Source: Thoreauomyces humboldtii | Lineage: Eukaryota; Chytridiomycota; Chytridiomycetes; Spizellomycetales; Powellomycetaceae | Reading direction: 5' to 3' | DNA length: 29,621 nucleotides | Assembly: GCA_027596035.1 (NCBI GenBank) | Contig: JADGJA010000218.1 | Location: forward strand, 1 to 29,621 | Notes under the pieces: model-generated | Told to the model about the DNA's origin: nothing | Databases searched by the model: none | The model's input: only the letters and a program-made list of their open reading frames with translations | Program-made: the position numbers and the translations under genes | Part shown: one piece after another, positions 1 through 8,813 of the stretch | Layout: every line of letters begins with the position of its first letter | How positions within the stretch are numbered: the stretch's first letter is position 1

Positions 1-396
1 CACGAAGAGTCAGTGCAGCAGCTGGAACTCCAGCTGAAGGATCGGATCGCCGATCATGAAGCAGAGAGGACTCGTGCGATGGACCTGGAGAGCGGCATCA
101 CGATCCTGCAAACCGAGCTCGCTACCGTGGCCTGTACCGTGGACCATGACAAGGCAACCATCAATGAAATGGAAGCGAAGCACGAAGAGTCAGTGCAGCA
201 GCTGGAACTCCAGCTGAAGGATCGGATCGCCGATCATGAAGCAGAGAGGACTCGTGCGATGGACCTGGAGAGCGGCATCGCGATCCTGCAAACCGAGCTC
301 GCTACCGTGGCCTGTACCGTGGACCACGACAAGGCAACCATCAATGAAATGGAAGCGAAGCACGAAGAGTCAGTGCAGCAGCTGAAACTGCAGCTG
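1..396 (+). repeat. Coding tandem repeat, 180-bp unit (block A)
   Basis: Bases 1-180 and 181-360 differ at only two positions (100 A/G and 147 T/C in the first copy). A decayed third copy begins at 361 and is recognisable for roughly 35 bases. Each unit encodes 60 residues of coiled coil. The array runs into the left edge of the window, so the real copy number is unknown. Confidence 0.95.
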
Positions 397-3216
397 ATTG
401 ACCATGAAGTTGCGGCCCAACAGGCGCAGGAACGTCAAGTGGCTTTCGAGAAGCTGAAGGAGGACTACCTCGAGCGACAGGCTACTTGCGATGTGATGAT
501 TGCACAGGTCTACCATCTTCAGACCACCTACGAGGCAGAAAAGTTGCGTGCATTGGGCCTGGAAAACAGCATCTCGCAAATGGAGTCCGCCGCGCAACGG
601 ATCCGCACAGAACGCCAGCTGGACCTGGAGTTCGCAGCGGACGAACTGATGGCTCAGCAGTTGGTAGACGCGGAGATCGACGACGAGGTCCAAGACATGG
701 CGAACGCGCGACTGGCCCTCGAACACGCATTGGAGGAAACGCGACTAGCGCTTGAATCGACTCGCGAAGAGCTCCGTCAGGTTCATATCCGCATGGACGC
801 CCTCGCCCTCGAGAACGAGGAACTCTCGATCGCAAAGTCGCGACTGGAGGAGGACAAGCGTCGTCTTGACTCGGACCTCGAGCAACAGATCATGGAGAAT
901 ATAGAGCTGAAGGACCAGATACAAACCGCTCTTGAACTTGAAAGGGCTGCCAGGGACGAGGAACCCAAAGAGGACCTGATCGCTGCTTTGAAACAGAGGG
1001 AGACGGAGACGGAAGAAGTTCGAGCTGAACTGGACGCTATCCGTGTTGCTCACCGACCGTGTCCAGCAAAGATACAGGAAGCCGAGAAGGCAAGGGATGA
1101 GATGGCACGCGAACGGGAGCGAGTGGAAGAAGAGCACATTGAACTACTCGCTCGTAAGACTGATGAGGTTTCCAGCCTCGCGACCCAGTTGTCGGACGAT
1201 GCGGTCGTCAGGGAGCAGATTGTGCTCGAACGGGACGAGCTCAAGGAATCGCTGAAGGCAAAGCAGGGACAGCTGGACGGCCTGACTGAACACATAGCCG
1301 AGATCACCCAAGCTCGAGACGAGGCCATCCTTGAACGTGACTCACTCATGACGGAGAGAACCACCCTCCTCGAAGACGATCGCTCCCTTCAAGAAAGCCA
1401 GGCGGTCGCGGAACTCGAACAAACCCTCAGGCTCGAGAGGGACGAGAAGGCGCAACTGGCGGGTACGCTGGCTCAGACTCAAGCCCTATTGGGGGAGAGG
1501 TCCGAGACCATTTTCGATGGCGTGTTGAAGCACATGGTGGGCACCATCGAGAATTTAAACACACAGATTCAGGTCCAAAAGGAGCGGTTCGACGTCGCCG
1601 AAAAAAACCTCAACGAACGTCTTCGCGAGGCCGAGGAAAAACTTAGGGAAGTCAGGCCACAATCCCCAACCGCCGCCGAGAACGGCGTCGAAGAACTACA
1701 GAATGTCCAGCGACTGAACGAGAAATTGAGCAACCAGGCTGCCGAAAAAGCCCGCCATATCGAGGATCTCGGCGAGCGCCTGAAGATTGCCGAAACCCGC
1801 GTCGGCGAAGCGGAGGAAAAACTTAGGGAAGTCAGGCCACAATCCCCAACCGCCGCCGAGAACGACGTCGAAGAACTACGGAATGTCCAGCGACTGAACG
1901 AGAAATTGAGCAACCAGGCTGCCGAAAAAGCCCGCCACATCGAGGATCTCGGCGAGCGCCTGAAGATTGCCGAAACCCGCGTCGGTCAAGCGGAGGAAGA
2001 CTTGAGACGTTCGATGGACTCCTTGACGACCCAGAAGCAGGAACTGGAGGATATGACGACGCGTCAGATGTCCACTGACTACAAGCTGGCTGAGCAGATC
2101 GCGTTTATAACGCAGGGCAAGGAGATGCTTGCCGCGTCCCGGGCAGAGGTCAAGCGTTCTAACGAGTCGCTAGCAGAAAAGAAGGAACGGCTCCAGGAAG
2201 CCAACGCCGCTCTGACAATCGAGCGAGAGGCGAACCAGGCACGGAATACCAACCTGGAGAAGACGATCGAGGCCTTGGAGAGCAACGCGGCCGACGCAGA
2301 GGAAGAGTTGGAGGAACTTCGAGCTATCGTCGAATATGAACGCGCACTGAACGAAACCATGCACGACCGGTATCAAATCGCCGTAGAACGCAGGGACAAG
2401 GCCAAAAGGGACGCCGCCAAGGCCGGCGCAAGAGCGAAGGCCGCCGTGCAGAAGTACCTCGATCTAAAGCGACAAGTCGATGCAGCAGAAGTCGCTGAAC
2501 ACGTGACGGTGGCCTCTTCAACTCTCACGAGGAAGAGGAGCAGCCAGATCGCTGACCCCGGCGCATCTTCTTCGTCATCTCCCGCGCCGTCCAAGCAGCG
2601 GCGGCTGTCAACCGAATTGGAAGACTCCAGTCACCGCGGTGGCGCAAGGAAGTCTGCAGCTCCACCCATCATAACCTTCAAAGTGACCCCGCTCGGCAAC
2701 ACGAGGTCGCCTCGCACATCGATCATGTCGGACACACCGACGCAGCCCTCCAAGCATCGGTCTCAAATCACCACATCGTTGAAAGAAGCCGACTACGAGC
2801 CCTTGCTGCCAGCTTCCGTGACGCGATTCCGAATCGACCGAGAGGGAGATCCAGCGCTACTCTCACTCGCGGCAGAAGTAGCGACGACGGCTGATCGCCC
2901 GACGGTGAAGGAGCAAGACCCGGACTTTGCGTCCCCAGCTCCCCCGCTTCGTCGAAGCAGCGACATGGTCAAGGCCGAGGACAAGAATGACCGACGGCGT
3001 CGACGAGAAGAAGACAGTGACGAATCTCCGAAAAAACAACAGCGAATTCTGTTGGACCCTACTCCACGTCGAGGGATCGCGGTCTCGGTCAGGAAACATC
3101 GACCACCACCACCCGCGAACGTTCCAGCATCGTCGTCGTCGTCGTCATCATCGACGACGTCACGCATCAGGAAGGCCGAAGATACGGGGGACCAGGACGG
3201 CTGCCAACAGCAGTGA
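1..3216 (+). CDS. Large coiled-coil protein, 5' partial
   Basis: The reading frame is open from the first base of the window, so the N-terminus lies upstream; at least 1071 residues are visible, with no intron needed. Roughly the first 830 visible residues are almost unbroken charged heptad-type sequence rich in Glu, Lys, Arg, Leu, Ala and Gln, as in long rod-like coiled coils. The last 240 or so are Ser/Pro-rich, apparently disordered, with basic clusters (for example PSKQRR, RKRSSQ and RRRRREED) that could be nuclear localisation signals. Two blocks inside the rod are tandemly duplicated with a 60-residue period. I see no motor, kinase or other catalytic domain in the visible part. It could be a structural, centrosomal or nuclear-envelope type protein, but such rods look alike across families, so no function is assigned. 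It ends with TGA at 3214-3216, inside a further local duplication. Confidence 0.85.
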   Translation, partial: HEESVQQLELQLKDRIADHEAERTRAMDLESGITILQTELATVACTVDHDKATINEMEAKHEESVQQLELQLKDRIADHEAERTRAMDLESGIAILQTELATVACTVDHDKATINEMEAKHEESVQQLKLQLIDHEVAAQQAQERQVAFEKLKEDYLERQATCDVMIAQVYHLQTTYEAEKLRALGLENSISQMESAAQRIRTERQLDLEFAADELMAQQLVDAEIDDEVQDMANARLALEHALEETRLALESTREELRQVHIRMDALALENEELSIAKSRLEEDKRRLDSDLEQQIMENIELKDQIQTALELERAARDEEPKEDLIAALKQRETETEEVRAELDAIRVAHRPCPAKIQEAEKARDEMARERERVEEEHIELLARKTDEVSSLATQLSDDAVVREQIVLERDELKESLKAKQGQLDGLTEHIAEITQARDEAILERDSLMTERTTLLEDDRSLQESQAVAELEQTLRLERDEKAQLAGTLAQTQALLGERSETIFDGVLKHMVGTIENLNTQIQVQKERFDVAEKNLNERLREAEEKLREVRPQSPTAAENGVEELQNVQRLNEKLSNQAAEKARHIEDLGERLKIAETRVGEAEEKLREVRPQSPTAAENDVEELRNVQRLNEKLSNQAAEKARHIEDLGERLKIAETRVGQAEEDLRRSMDSLTTQKQELEDMTTRQMSTDYKLAEQIAFITQGKEMLAASRAEVKRSNESLAEKKERLQEANAALTIEREANQARNTNLEKTIEALESNAADAEEELEELRAIVEYERALNETMHDRYQIAVERRDKAKRDAAKAGARAKAAVQKYLDLKRQVDAAEVAEHVTVASSTLTRKRSSQIADPGASSSSSPAPSKQRRLSTELEDSSHRGGARKSAAPPIITFKVTPLGNTRSPRTSIMSDTPTQPSKHRSQITTSLKEADYEPLLPASVTRFRIDREGDPALLSLAAEVATTADRPTVKEQDPDFASPAPPLRRSSDMVKAEDKNDRRRRREEDSDESPKKQQRILLDPTPRRGIAVSVRKHRPPPPANVPASSSSSSSSTTSRIRKAEDTGDQDGCQQQ
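1627..1986 (+). repeat. Coding tandem repeat, 180-bp unit (block B)
   Basis: Two copies lie end to end at about 1627-1806 and 1807-1986 and differ at only a few positions over most of their length; the edges are more diverged. The unit sequence is unrelated to block A but has exactly the same 180-bp (60-residue) period, and both copies keep the frame of the coiled-coil gene. Confidence 0.95.
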
Positions 3217-3388
3217 GATATGATAATATGTGTATATGGGATCGCAGGAAACATCGACCACCACCACCCGCGAACGTTCCAGCATCGTCGTCGTCGTCGT
3301 CATCATCGACGATGTCATGCATCAGGAAGATATGGGGGACCAGGACGGATGCCAACAGCAGTGAGATATAATAATATGTGTGTATAGC
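3091..3388 (+). repeat. Tandem duplication covering gene 3' end, stop codon and 3' flank
   Basis: The segment starting with AGGAAACATC at 3091 recurs at 3246, a period of 155 bp. It includes the TCG/TCA microsatellite that encodes the serine run, the final codons, the stop codon and the following AT-rich stretch. The downstream copy carries an 8-9 bp deletion and several substitutions. It lies after the stop codon, so it is a non-coding echo of the last exon, presumably in the 3' UTR. Confidence 0.93.
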
Positions 3389-3480
3389 GGACGGAGCATA
3401 TGTAAACGACCAATAACCGAAAAAACAATCAAAATCATTAAAAGCGAGAAGAGAAGCGGGAGCCCAATCGGTCTTCCCGT

Positions 3481-4279
3481 TCACGTCTTAGCTGACTGGC
3501 CGTACGTCGCTGCACCTTTGGCCAGGTAGTCGATCTCCTCGGGAGTGGACGTCCTTCCAAGGACCTCGTTCCGATGAGGGAACCGTCCGAACCTCTCGAC
3601 CGTCTCGAGGTGGTCCCTAGCGAACTTTTCCGTGAACGAGGCGTAACCGTGGAGGTCGGGATAAGGGAGACAATCGTCCTTCCATCGTCGGGCCATATCG
3701 AGACAGCGTCTCTGGTCGGCGATGTCCTCGGAGTGCATGAAGGGCTGATATGGATAGGATACATGAGCCATGGGCGAAGAGGACGGAAAAGCCATTCATG
3801 GATGGGTTTACCAAAAAAGCAAAGTTCCTCCTGTTCAAAGGAACGAGCCTCTCGCCTTCTAGGGAGATCCTCAAGGCGAGCTTCCTGGCCAGCGGATCGT
3901 TCTCGAACGCTTTCGCACTTCCTCTGAACATGTTCCTGGAGAACTGGTCGAGGACAACTATCGCGGCCAAGAGGTCCTCCGCTTCCTCCTTCTCCTGCTC
4001 CTTTGGCTGAGTCGTTGTTTCGGATGTCCTGACGGCCTCGACGAGGGAGTTCAGGTGAGATGGCGAGACGAGGTCCCTGATGTGCTGGTCGATGGCAGGG
4101 TCGGCTGCGAACCACCTTGATTGGAGGGACTTTGGGATGCCGATTGTCGGAGTTGTGGAGGGTAGACCTTGGAACCAGTATCCTAGGATGGAGCGAGTGA
4201 GGGTCGGTGGAAGGAGGAGGGTGCGTAGACCTGCTCCTCCTGCTCCTGCTGCTGCTGCTGTTCGGATTGATGATGCCAT
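3481..4279 (-). CDS. DUF924 family protein
   Basis: The spliced product is 243 residues, the usual size for the DUF924 (PF06041) family of alpha-helical proteins with no established biochemical role. Family landmarks in order are ILGYWF near residue 35, SRWFAADPAIDQHI, the core VVLDQFSRNMFRG near residue 105, then PFMHSED and a C-terminal ERFGRFPHRNEVLGR. The exons are 4279-3812 and 3744-3481. The intron is 3811-3745 (67 nt, GT-AG, phase 0) and restores FAFL joined to PFMHSED. I chose the ATG at 4279 because it has G at -3 and G at +4. An in-frame ATG at 4369 would add 30 low-complexity residues. The N-terminus (MASSIRTAAAAGAG) is Ala/Arg-rich without early acidic residues, so a mitochondrial presequence is possible. 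Confidence 0.87.
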
Positions 4280-4530
4280 GACGTGGTCTGTGCGTTTGCT
4301 GGAGGGTGGACCGGATGCATGTTGAGCGAAAGACGGAACGGCCGATGAGCAAAGCGAGTCATAATTCATTTACTTTGGGTTCGGAGATTGCACAGCCACG
4401 GACTGCTCTCCTCGCTTCCCCTTCTCTCACACCCTGTGCCAGCGAAGTCTGTGGAAAAACCATAAAGTTCTGTACATTTGATCCCCAAACAAAGTAAGGA
4501 TGCCCAAAGTAAGGATGGGAGTAGCGCTAA

Positions 4531-4800
4531 CTACCCCGGAGGTATTCTGCCTCTGCCTCTGCCTCTACCCTGTCCTCTGCCTCGGCCCCTACTAGCGTTT
4601 CTGGTCCTCCGCCTTGCTGGAGGTGACGGTTGTCCCCTTCGGAATGCTTCCGGTCTTCCGTTCCCTTGCAGATGGGACTGGACGATGGTTCTCATGTTGT
4701 GGACGCTGAGGGTGTCGCGGTTGAAGTAGCGGACTTGACGATGGAGGTGGTTGCTGACGCCGAAGGCTTGTTCTACACATTCTGTACTAAGAACGTCCAT
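4531..4800 (-). CDS. Possible small RG-rich basic protein
   Basis: A frame of 89 codons starts with ATG at 4800 and stops at 4531. I do not recognise it. Codons from about 4780 to 4690 almost all end in C (TTC GGC GTC AGC AAC CAC), the pattern of confirmed genes in this window, which argues that it is translated. The first half looks like a short helical segment and the C-terminus is an Arg/Gly tract (RGRGRGQGRGRGRGR) of the kind seen in RNA-binding tails. The start is uncertain: an ATG pair at 4904/4901 in another frame, followed by plausible codons, could be an upstream exon, but I found no convincing splice pair. It may equally be a fortuitous frame in the promoter region between DUF924 and LCL2. 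Confidence 0.4.
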   Translation of the reverse strand: MDVLSTECVEQAFGVSNHLHRQVRYFNRDTLSVHNMRTIVQSHLQGNGRPEAFRRGQPSPPARRRTRNASRGRGRGQGRGRGRGRIPPG

Positions 4801-5190
4801 CCAGCCCCTCCATATACAAGACTCGCCTCCACAACGAAAGCGTTGATCTCTTTTCGCGAGACTGCAAGAAAATAACAGCTGCACCTCTTCTCCCCCGCCA
4901 TCATGTCACGACACCAAGTGCGAGGTCCCTCCTCGGCTCTCTCCAGCTTCCTCAGGGACCGAGGCATCAGGGCACCTCAGAGAAGCGTGTGGGAACGTAC
5001 AGTAGAAGCACCCGCAGCAATATCACCAGTACGAAAGTACAGTACTGTCGAAGTACAGGTAATCCGGATCGGGCGGCCCTTTCCAGCCTGACATCCTTCC
5101 GTAGTCAGAATCTTCGTTTACCAACCAACGCTCCAGCCCCACCTTCCTTCGAGACGCAACCGAGCATCCAGCCGAAGGAAAACCTACGAA
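4801..5190. promoter_or_regulatory. Upstream region of the LCL2-like gene
   Basis: This is the upstream region of the LCL2-like gene and possibly of the small minus-strand gene. It contains a cluster of GTAC-centred words at 4998-5058, including the perfect 10-bp palindrome ACAGTACTGT at 5039-5048 flanked by copies of AAGTACAG or close variants. No TATA box is evident. Confidence 0.4.
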
Positions 5191-5685
5191 ATGTCTGGCA
5201 ACCAAGCTCAGGCATGGCGACCGCGTTTCGTCTCCCCGCTCAGCATGTCCCTCAGCCTTCCCCTCCTTCTCCTCCTCCTCCTCCTCCTCCTTCTCGCCCC
5301 CGCGCCAACCTCAGCCTTCAATCTTTTCGACTTTTTGAAAGACGACTCGGGTCAGCAACAGAATCAAAATCAGCAGCAACAGAATTCGAATCAACAGTTC
5401 ACGACCGCCAACGGTAGGAAAGGCCACACGTCATAGAGCCGAAGCATGATACTCGAGAGACTCAAAAGTGGGACTTTTTTCTCGATCTCAGATTGTAAAG
5501 GATACCTGTGTCCGAAGACGCCTCATTGCGTTCCCGATCCCGTCATGTGTCCCTGTCCCAATTCGGCGGAGATAAAGTGCACGGTGGGGGATTGGTACGT
5601 TTGCGCGAGGGGAAACCTGAAGGAGGGATGCAGGGCGTTGGATAAGGGTGTGAAAGGGACAGGAAGGGTCGACGACGAGCTCTGA
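5191..5685 (+). CDS. LCL2: LCL2-like secreted cysteine protein
   Basis: The 138-residue product matches the fungal Lcl2 (long chronological lifespan 2) family in layout and size. Yeast Lcl2 is a small secretory-pathway protein linked genetically to ER-associated degradation. The exons are 5191-5413 and 5492-5685, with a phase-1 intron of 78 nt. A strongly hydrophobic signal peptide with a long leucine run, encoded by a CTC/CTT microsatellite near 5267-5293, ends at about APTSA. The mature start FNLFDFLKDD is followed by a Gln/Asn-rich linker. The cysteine domain then contains CKGYLCP, CPCPNS, IKC and WYVCARG. The intron falls just before the first cysteine (N|DCKGY). An in-frame ATG at 5245 would give a more standard signal peptide than the ATG at 5191; both are possible. 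Confidence 0.87.
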
Positions 5686-5857
5686 GCGACGGCATACCCT
5701 CTGATGATGAGCTCTGAGCTTCATTTTTATTTTTACAACGTGCTCGCATCTGATGCCAGACAAGATATGGATAGATACAAAGCATAGAAAAGAGTGGCTG
5801 TGGATATTGCCATGGTCTGCAGTAACGCCAAACACGCGACCGAAGAACTCGTTTCCC

Positions 5858-6926
5858 TCAACGCCTAGATCGATACCTCTCTGGGCTCCTGCTGCGAGGT
5901 CTCGGGGCACCGCCGCGAGCAGATCTGTCCCTGTCCCGTCGGTCATCGTACATGGAGCCTCGGTCCCTTCGATCGTCATAGGAGCCCCGACGACCATCGT
6001 ACGCTCCTCGCGGTTTCCTGTCCTCGATCGCGCCACGGGGTCGACCGTAGGAACCTCGGTCCCTGTCTCGCTCCCTGTCGCGATCGTCGGGGTATCGCCT
6101 GACCACGTCCCTGTTTCCGCCGATCCTCTCCCTGCTCCTGCTCCTGTTGTTGTTGTTGTGGGTCCGTCCCCCGAAAGCAACGTCCCTGACGGAAGGTCTG
6201 CTCCCCCTCCTGGCCGACTTGGGTTCCGCAAACTCGACGCGGACGCAGAATCCATCGATCCAACCTCCGTGCATGGCTGCGATGGCGTCCTCTGCGCCCT
6301 GACGGGTGTCGAAGGTGACGAAGGCGGTTCCCGCGTTGAGTGGTCCGTCGACGAGCGAGTGCTGGTTGGGGACTGCGGGCACGAAGAGGTCCGTCACGCG
6401 GCCAAAGTTGGTGAAGATCTCGGTGAGATGGGCCGGGGTCAGGTTTTTTGACACGGGTGTGACGATCACACTGCAATTGTGCGAGGAGGTTCGAACACGG
6501 ATCAGTGGGAGGAGAGACTTGAGGGTCCATGGGCAAGGAAGGAACGCGAGCTCACCGTTTGTTGTCGGGATCGTCCTTGCCTTTGAGGACGATCCTTTTC
6601 GGTAGACTTCGAGATCTGGATCTCGACCTGGATCCCCTTGAGCTTACGGACCTGGACCTGGACCTCGACGATGCGGATGACCTTGACCTCGATCGCGACG
6701 AGTAGGAGGAGTAGGAGGAACGAGATGAGGAGCGAGGAGACCGCGATCGAGCCGAGCGAGGGGATCGGGAACGGGAACGAGAAACGGGGGAGCGGGAACG
6801 GGACCTGGAGTTCGCTGCCGCCCTGCCCGTCGCTTTGGACCCTGTCGTCGTTGTTGCTGCTCCTGCTGCTCCTCCTGCTGCTGCGGTGGAACGAGAGCGA
6901 GAACGAGAGCGTGTTGGTTCAGCCAT
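5858..6926 (-). CDS. RNPS1: RNPS1-like SR-rich RRM splicing factor
   Basis: The spliced product is 327 residues. Residues 1-110 are an RS domain with many SRSRSRS runs, as in SR-related splicing proteins. A single RRM begins at about residue 124 (VIVTPVSKNLTPAHLTEIF) and ends near residue 205. It has the RNPS1 signature of an insertion between beta-2 and beta-3 and a GGWIDG motif before the last strand. The tail is rich in RD, RG and RS. In animals RNPS1 joins the ASAP/PSAP and exon-junction complexes in the nucleus. The exons are 6926-6556 and 6470-5858; the 85-nt intron is phase 2 and joins DNK|R to VIVTP. Other RS/RRM proteins share this plan, so the ortholog call is likely but not certain. 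The 3' end faces the LCL2-like gene with a gap of 172 bp. Confidence 0.85.
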
Positions 6927-7556
6927 TTTCGCCCTGTGGGGATGGATGGGTTGCTTTCCTTGGGGCTATGCTTTGGCCAAGCGTTCCATTCCCCACTGTG
7001 CGTTTGTGTTTGGCAAATCGACAGCGAACCCTAATAGAGCGACAAGTCTGCCCAGGAATTAGGGTTTCTCCTCCCAAGCGAGAGAGCGTCCGCGGAGAGC
7101 CACACAGAGAAATGTTCGAATGCGGATGTCCGAGAGCGGCTGCTCCGCCTTCGGCCCCCTCTTTCCGCCCGGTGTGAAAAAGTTTCCCCACCACACAGTC
7201 ACGCATCTTTTTCACACCTCGGTTGACTCCCTGTCTGTGACCCCCCAGCCTCCTGCCTTGGCCAAGGCTCTCTTCCCGACGGTCCCCACTCCGAACCTTC
7301 CCCAAGGACCATGATGCTCCACGGCGGCGGCTGTATAAACCAGCCTTGGCCTTCCTTGCATCCCGTCTTCCCCTCCGACCTCACCACCACCCTTCCCCAC
7401 GGCAGAATAATAGCGGTTTCCCCGCTAGGTGCCGTCGGTTAGCAGAGGAATAAAGCCATGGGCTTCGCTTCCGTCTCCCTGTAAAGGGGTGTCACTCCTG
7501 CATACCCTTCGGACTTTATCCTATCTGTCGACCTCTATACCCTTTCGCGTTGTATC
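6927..7556. promoter_or_regulatory. Divergent promoter, RNPS1-like and cyclin genes
   Basis: This 630-bp interval separates two genes transcribed away from each other. It contains a perfect inverted repeat of telomere-type boxes, AACCCTAAT at 7027-7035 and ATTAGGGTT at 7058-7066, and a TATA box (TATAAA, 7334-7339) about 220 bp before the cyclin start codon. A short upstream reading frame lies in the cyclin leader. Confidence 0.6.
7458..7484 (+). promoter_or_regulatory. Short upstream ORF in the cyclin leader
   Basis: An ATG at 7458 opens eight sense codons (MGFASVSL) and closes with TAA at 7482-7484, 72 bp before the main ATG at 7557. It lies downstream of the TATA box, so it should be in the transcript if that box is used. 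It has C at -1 and G at +4 (GCCATGG), a strong initiation context. Confidence 0.5.
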
Positions 7557-8617
7557 ATGGCTACTACCACTACTACCACGACCACGACCACGATCGTCAG
7601 CGACCCTACAGTCCTTCCATCCGCACCAGTCGTTCCGTCCGTCAAGTCCCGCGGCACGACATCACAACCCCGCTTCAACTGGGGCCCAGCGCCAGGTGAG
7701 CAGTCCGCAGTAAAATTTCTTGATCCCTTGCTTTCCGAGGTTCTGACTGTTTGTCATTTTTAGTTGGCTCCAAGTTTGAGCAATGCGACCTCCCTGCGTC
7801 TCTGATCCACACCGCATGTCTTATCATCACATCGCTTCATCCCTCCTCCTTCTTGAATCAAGCATCACCACCGTCCACGTGCAACGCTCCGCTAGCCCCT
7901 CTCCCCCACGTCGTGCATTCTCTCCTGGCGCGAAGTCGCGCCACCGAGCAGACCTTCAACCTCACGCTTCTGTACCTCCTTCGCATCCGACCACGCACCT
8001 TCAACGCTCCCGTCGCGTCCCCTCTCCGCTGTCCACGTCGCTGCTTCCTCGCTTGCCTGGTCCTGGCCACCAAGTACCTCCAGGATCGCAGTCAGAACCT
8101 CACGGCATGGGCGGCCGTCTCGGGTCTGACTGTGAGCGAGATCGCGCGCTGCGAACGCTCCATCCTCGAAGCCTTGAAGTGGGAGATGGGGGTCCCTGCA
8201 GGGATCTGGGAGGCATGGCGCGTCGCTGTAGGGAGACGCGCCGAGAGGGTTCGCATCGGTTGGGAAGAGAAGGAGAGGAGAGACGTCGTTGAGGCCTGGT
8301 TGCGCGGTTGCGCGGAGGGATCCGGTGAGACGGTGGCCAAGGTTGTCGATACCCCCGAAGAGAAGGTGGAAGCCCCGCCAACTCCGCCGCAGGAGTTTGC
8401 GTGTCCTCCCGCCCGCACTTTTTCCCTGCGCAAGCGATCCCATTACTCGGCTTTCGAACATCCTCTCGTAGTGGACGTTGGAGCACGGAGAGCGATGGTG
8501 GGGGGTTGTCTGCCTAGTCCTGTCAGCATCGTGTTCGAGGGAACCAAGTCTCCTACTCCTGCCTCGTGTGTCTCGGCCAAGCGCCGCTGCATGGGCATCG
8601 ACTTTCTTGTACAGTGA
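7557..8617 (+). CDS. PHO85-type cyclin (PCL5-like)
   Basis: The spliced product is 330 residues from exons 7557-7695 and 7764-8617 (68-nt phase-1 intron). The N-terminus has a run of ten threonines and is otherwise low complexity. The cyclin box covers about residues 47-210: HVVHSLLARSRATEQTFNLT, LLYLLRIRP, then PRRCFLACLVLATKYLQD and ISEIARCE-like VSEIARCERSILEALKWEMG. This order and wording is that of Pho80/Pcl-type cyclins that bind the Pho85 kinase, closest in my reading to fungal PCL5. Yeast Pcl5 directs phosphorylation and turnover of Gcn4. The C-terminal third is Pro/Ser-rich and not conserved. Substrate specificity cannot be read from sequence. The adjoining divergent gene is the RNPS1-like factor. 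Confidence 0.85.
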
Positions 8618-8813
8618 ATATATATCATATCATACGTTGCTTACATGCCCACTCTGTCGTCCTCCCAAGCAAATCTATCATCAATCAGATCCAAGTGTCC
8701 AATGGCTCTGATGAAGAGCTGCGCCTCCGACCCCGGAGATCTGCATCGTCTGGTGATGACGGATGGTTAGCAAGATCGTCCTGGTGTGAATGCGAACGAA
8801 CTCTCTTTCAGAC

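Noticed and set aside
3481..4369. Frameshifted DUF924 pseudogene
   Set aside because: The change of frame near 3745-3811 is explained by a 67-nt GT-AG phase-0 intron that restores the family motif.
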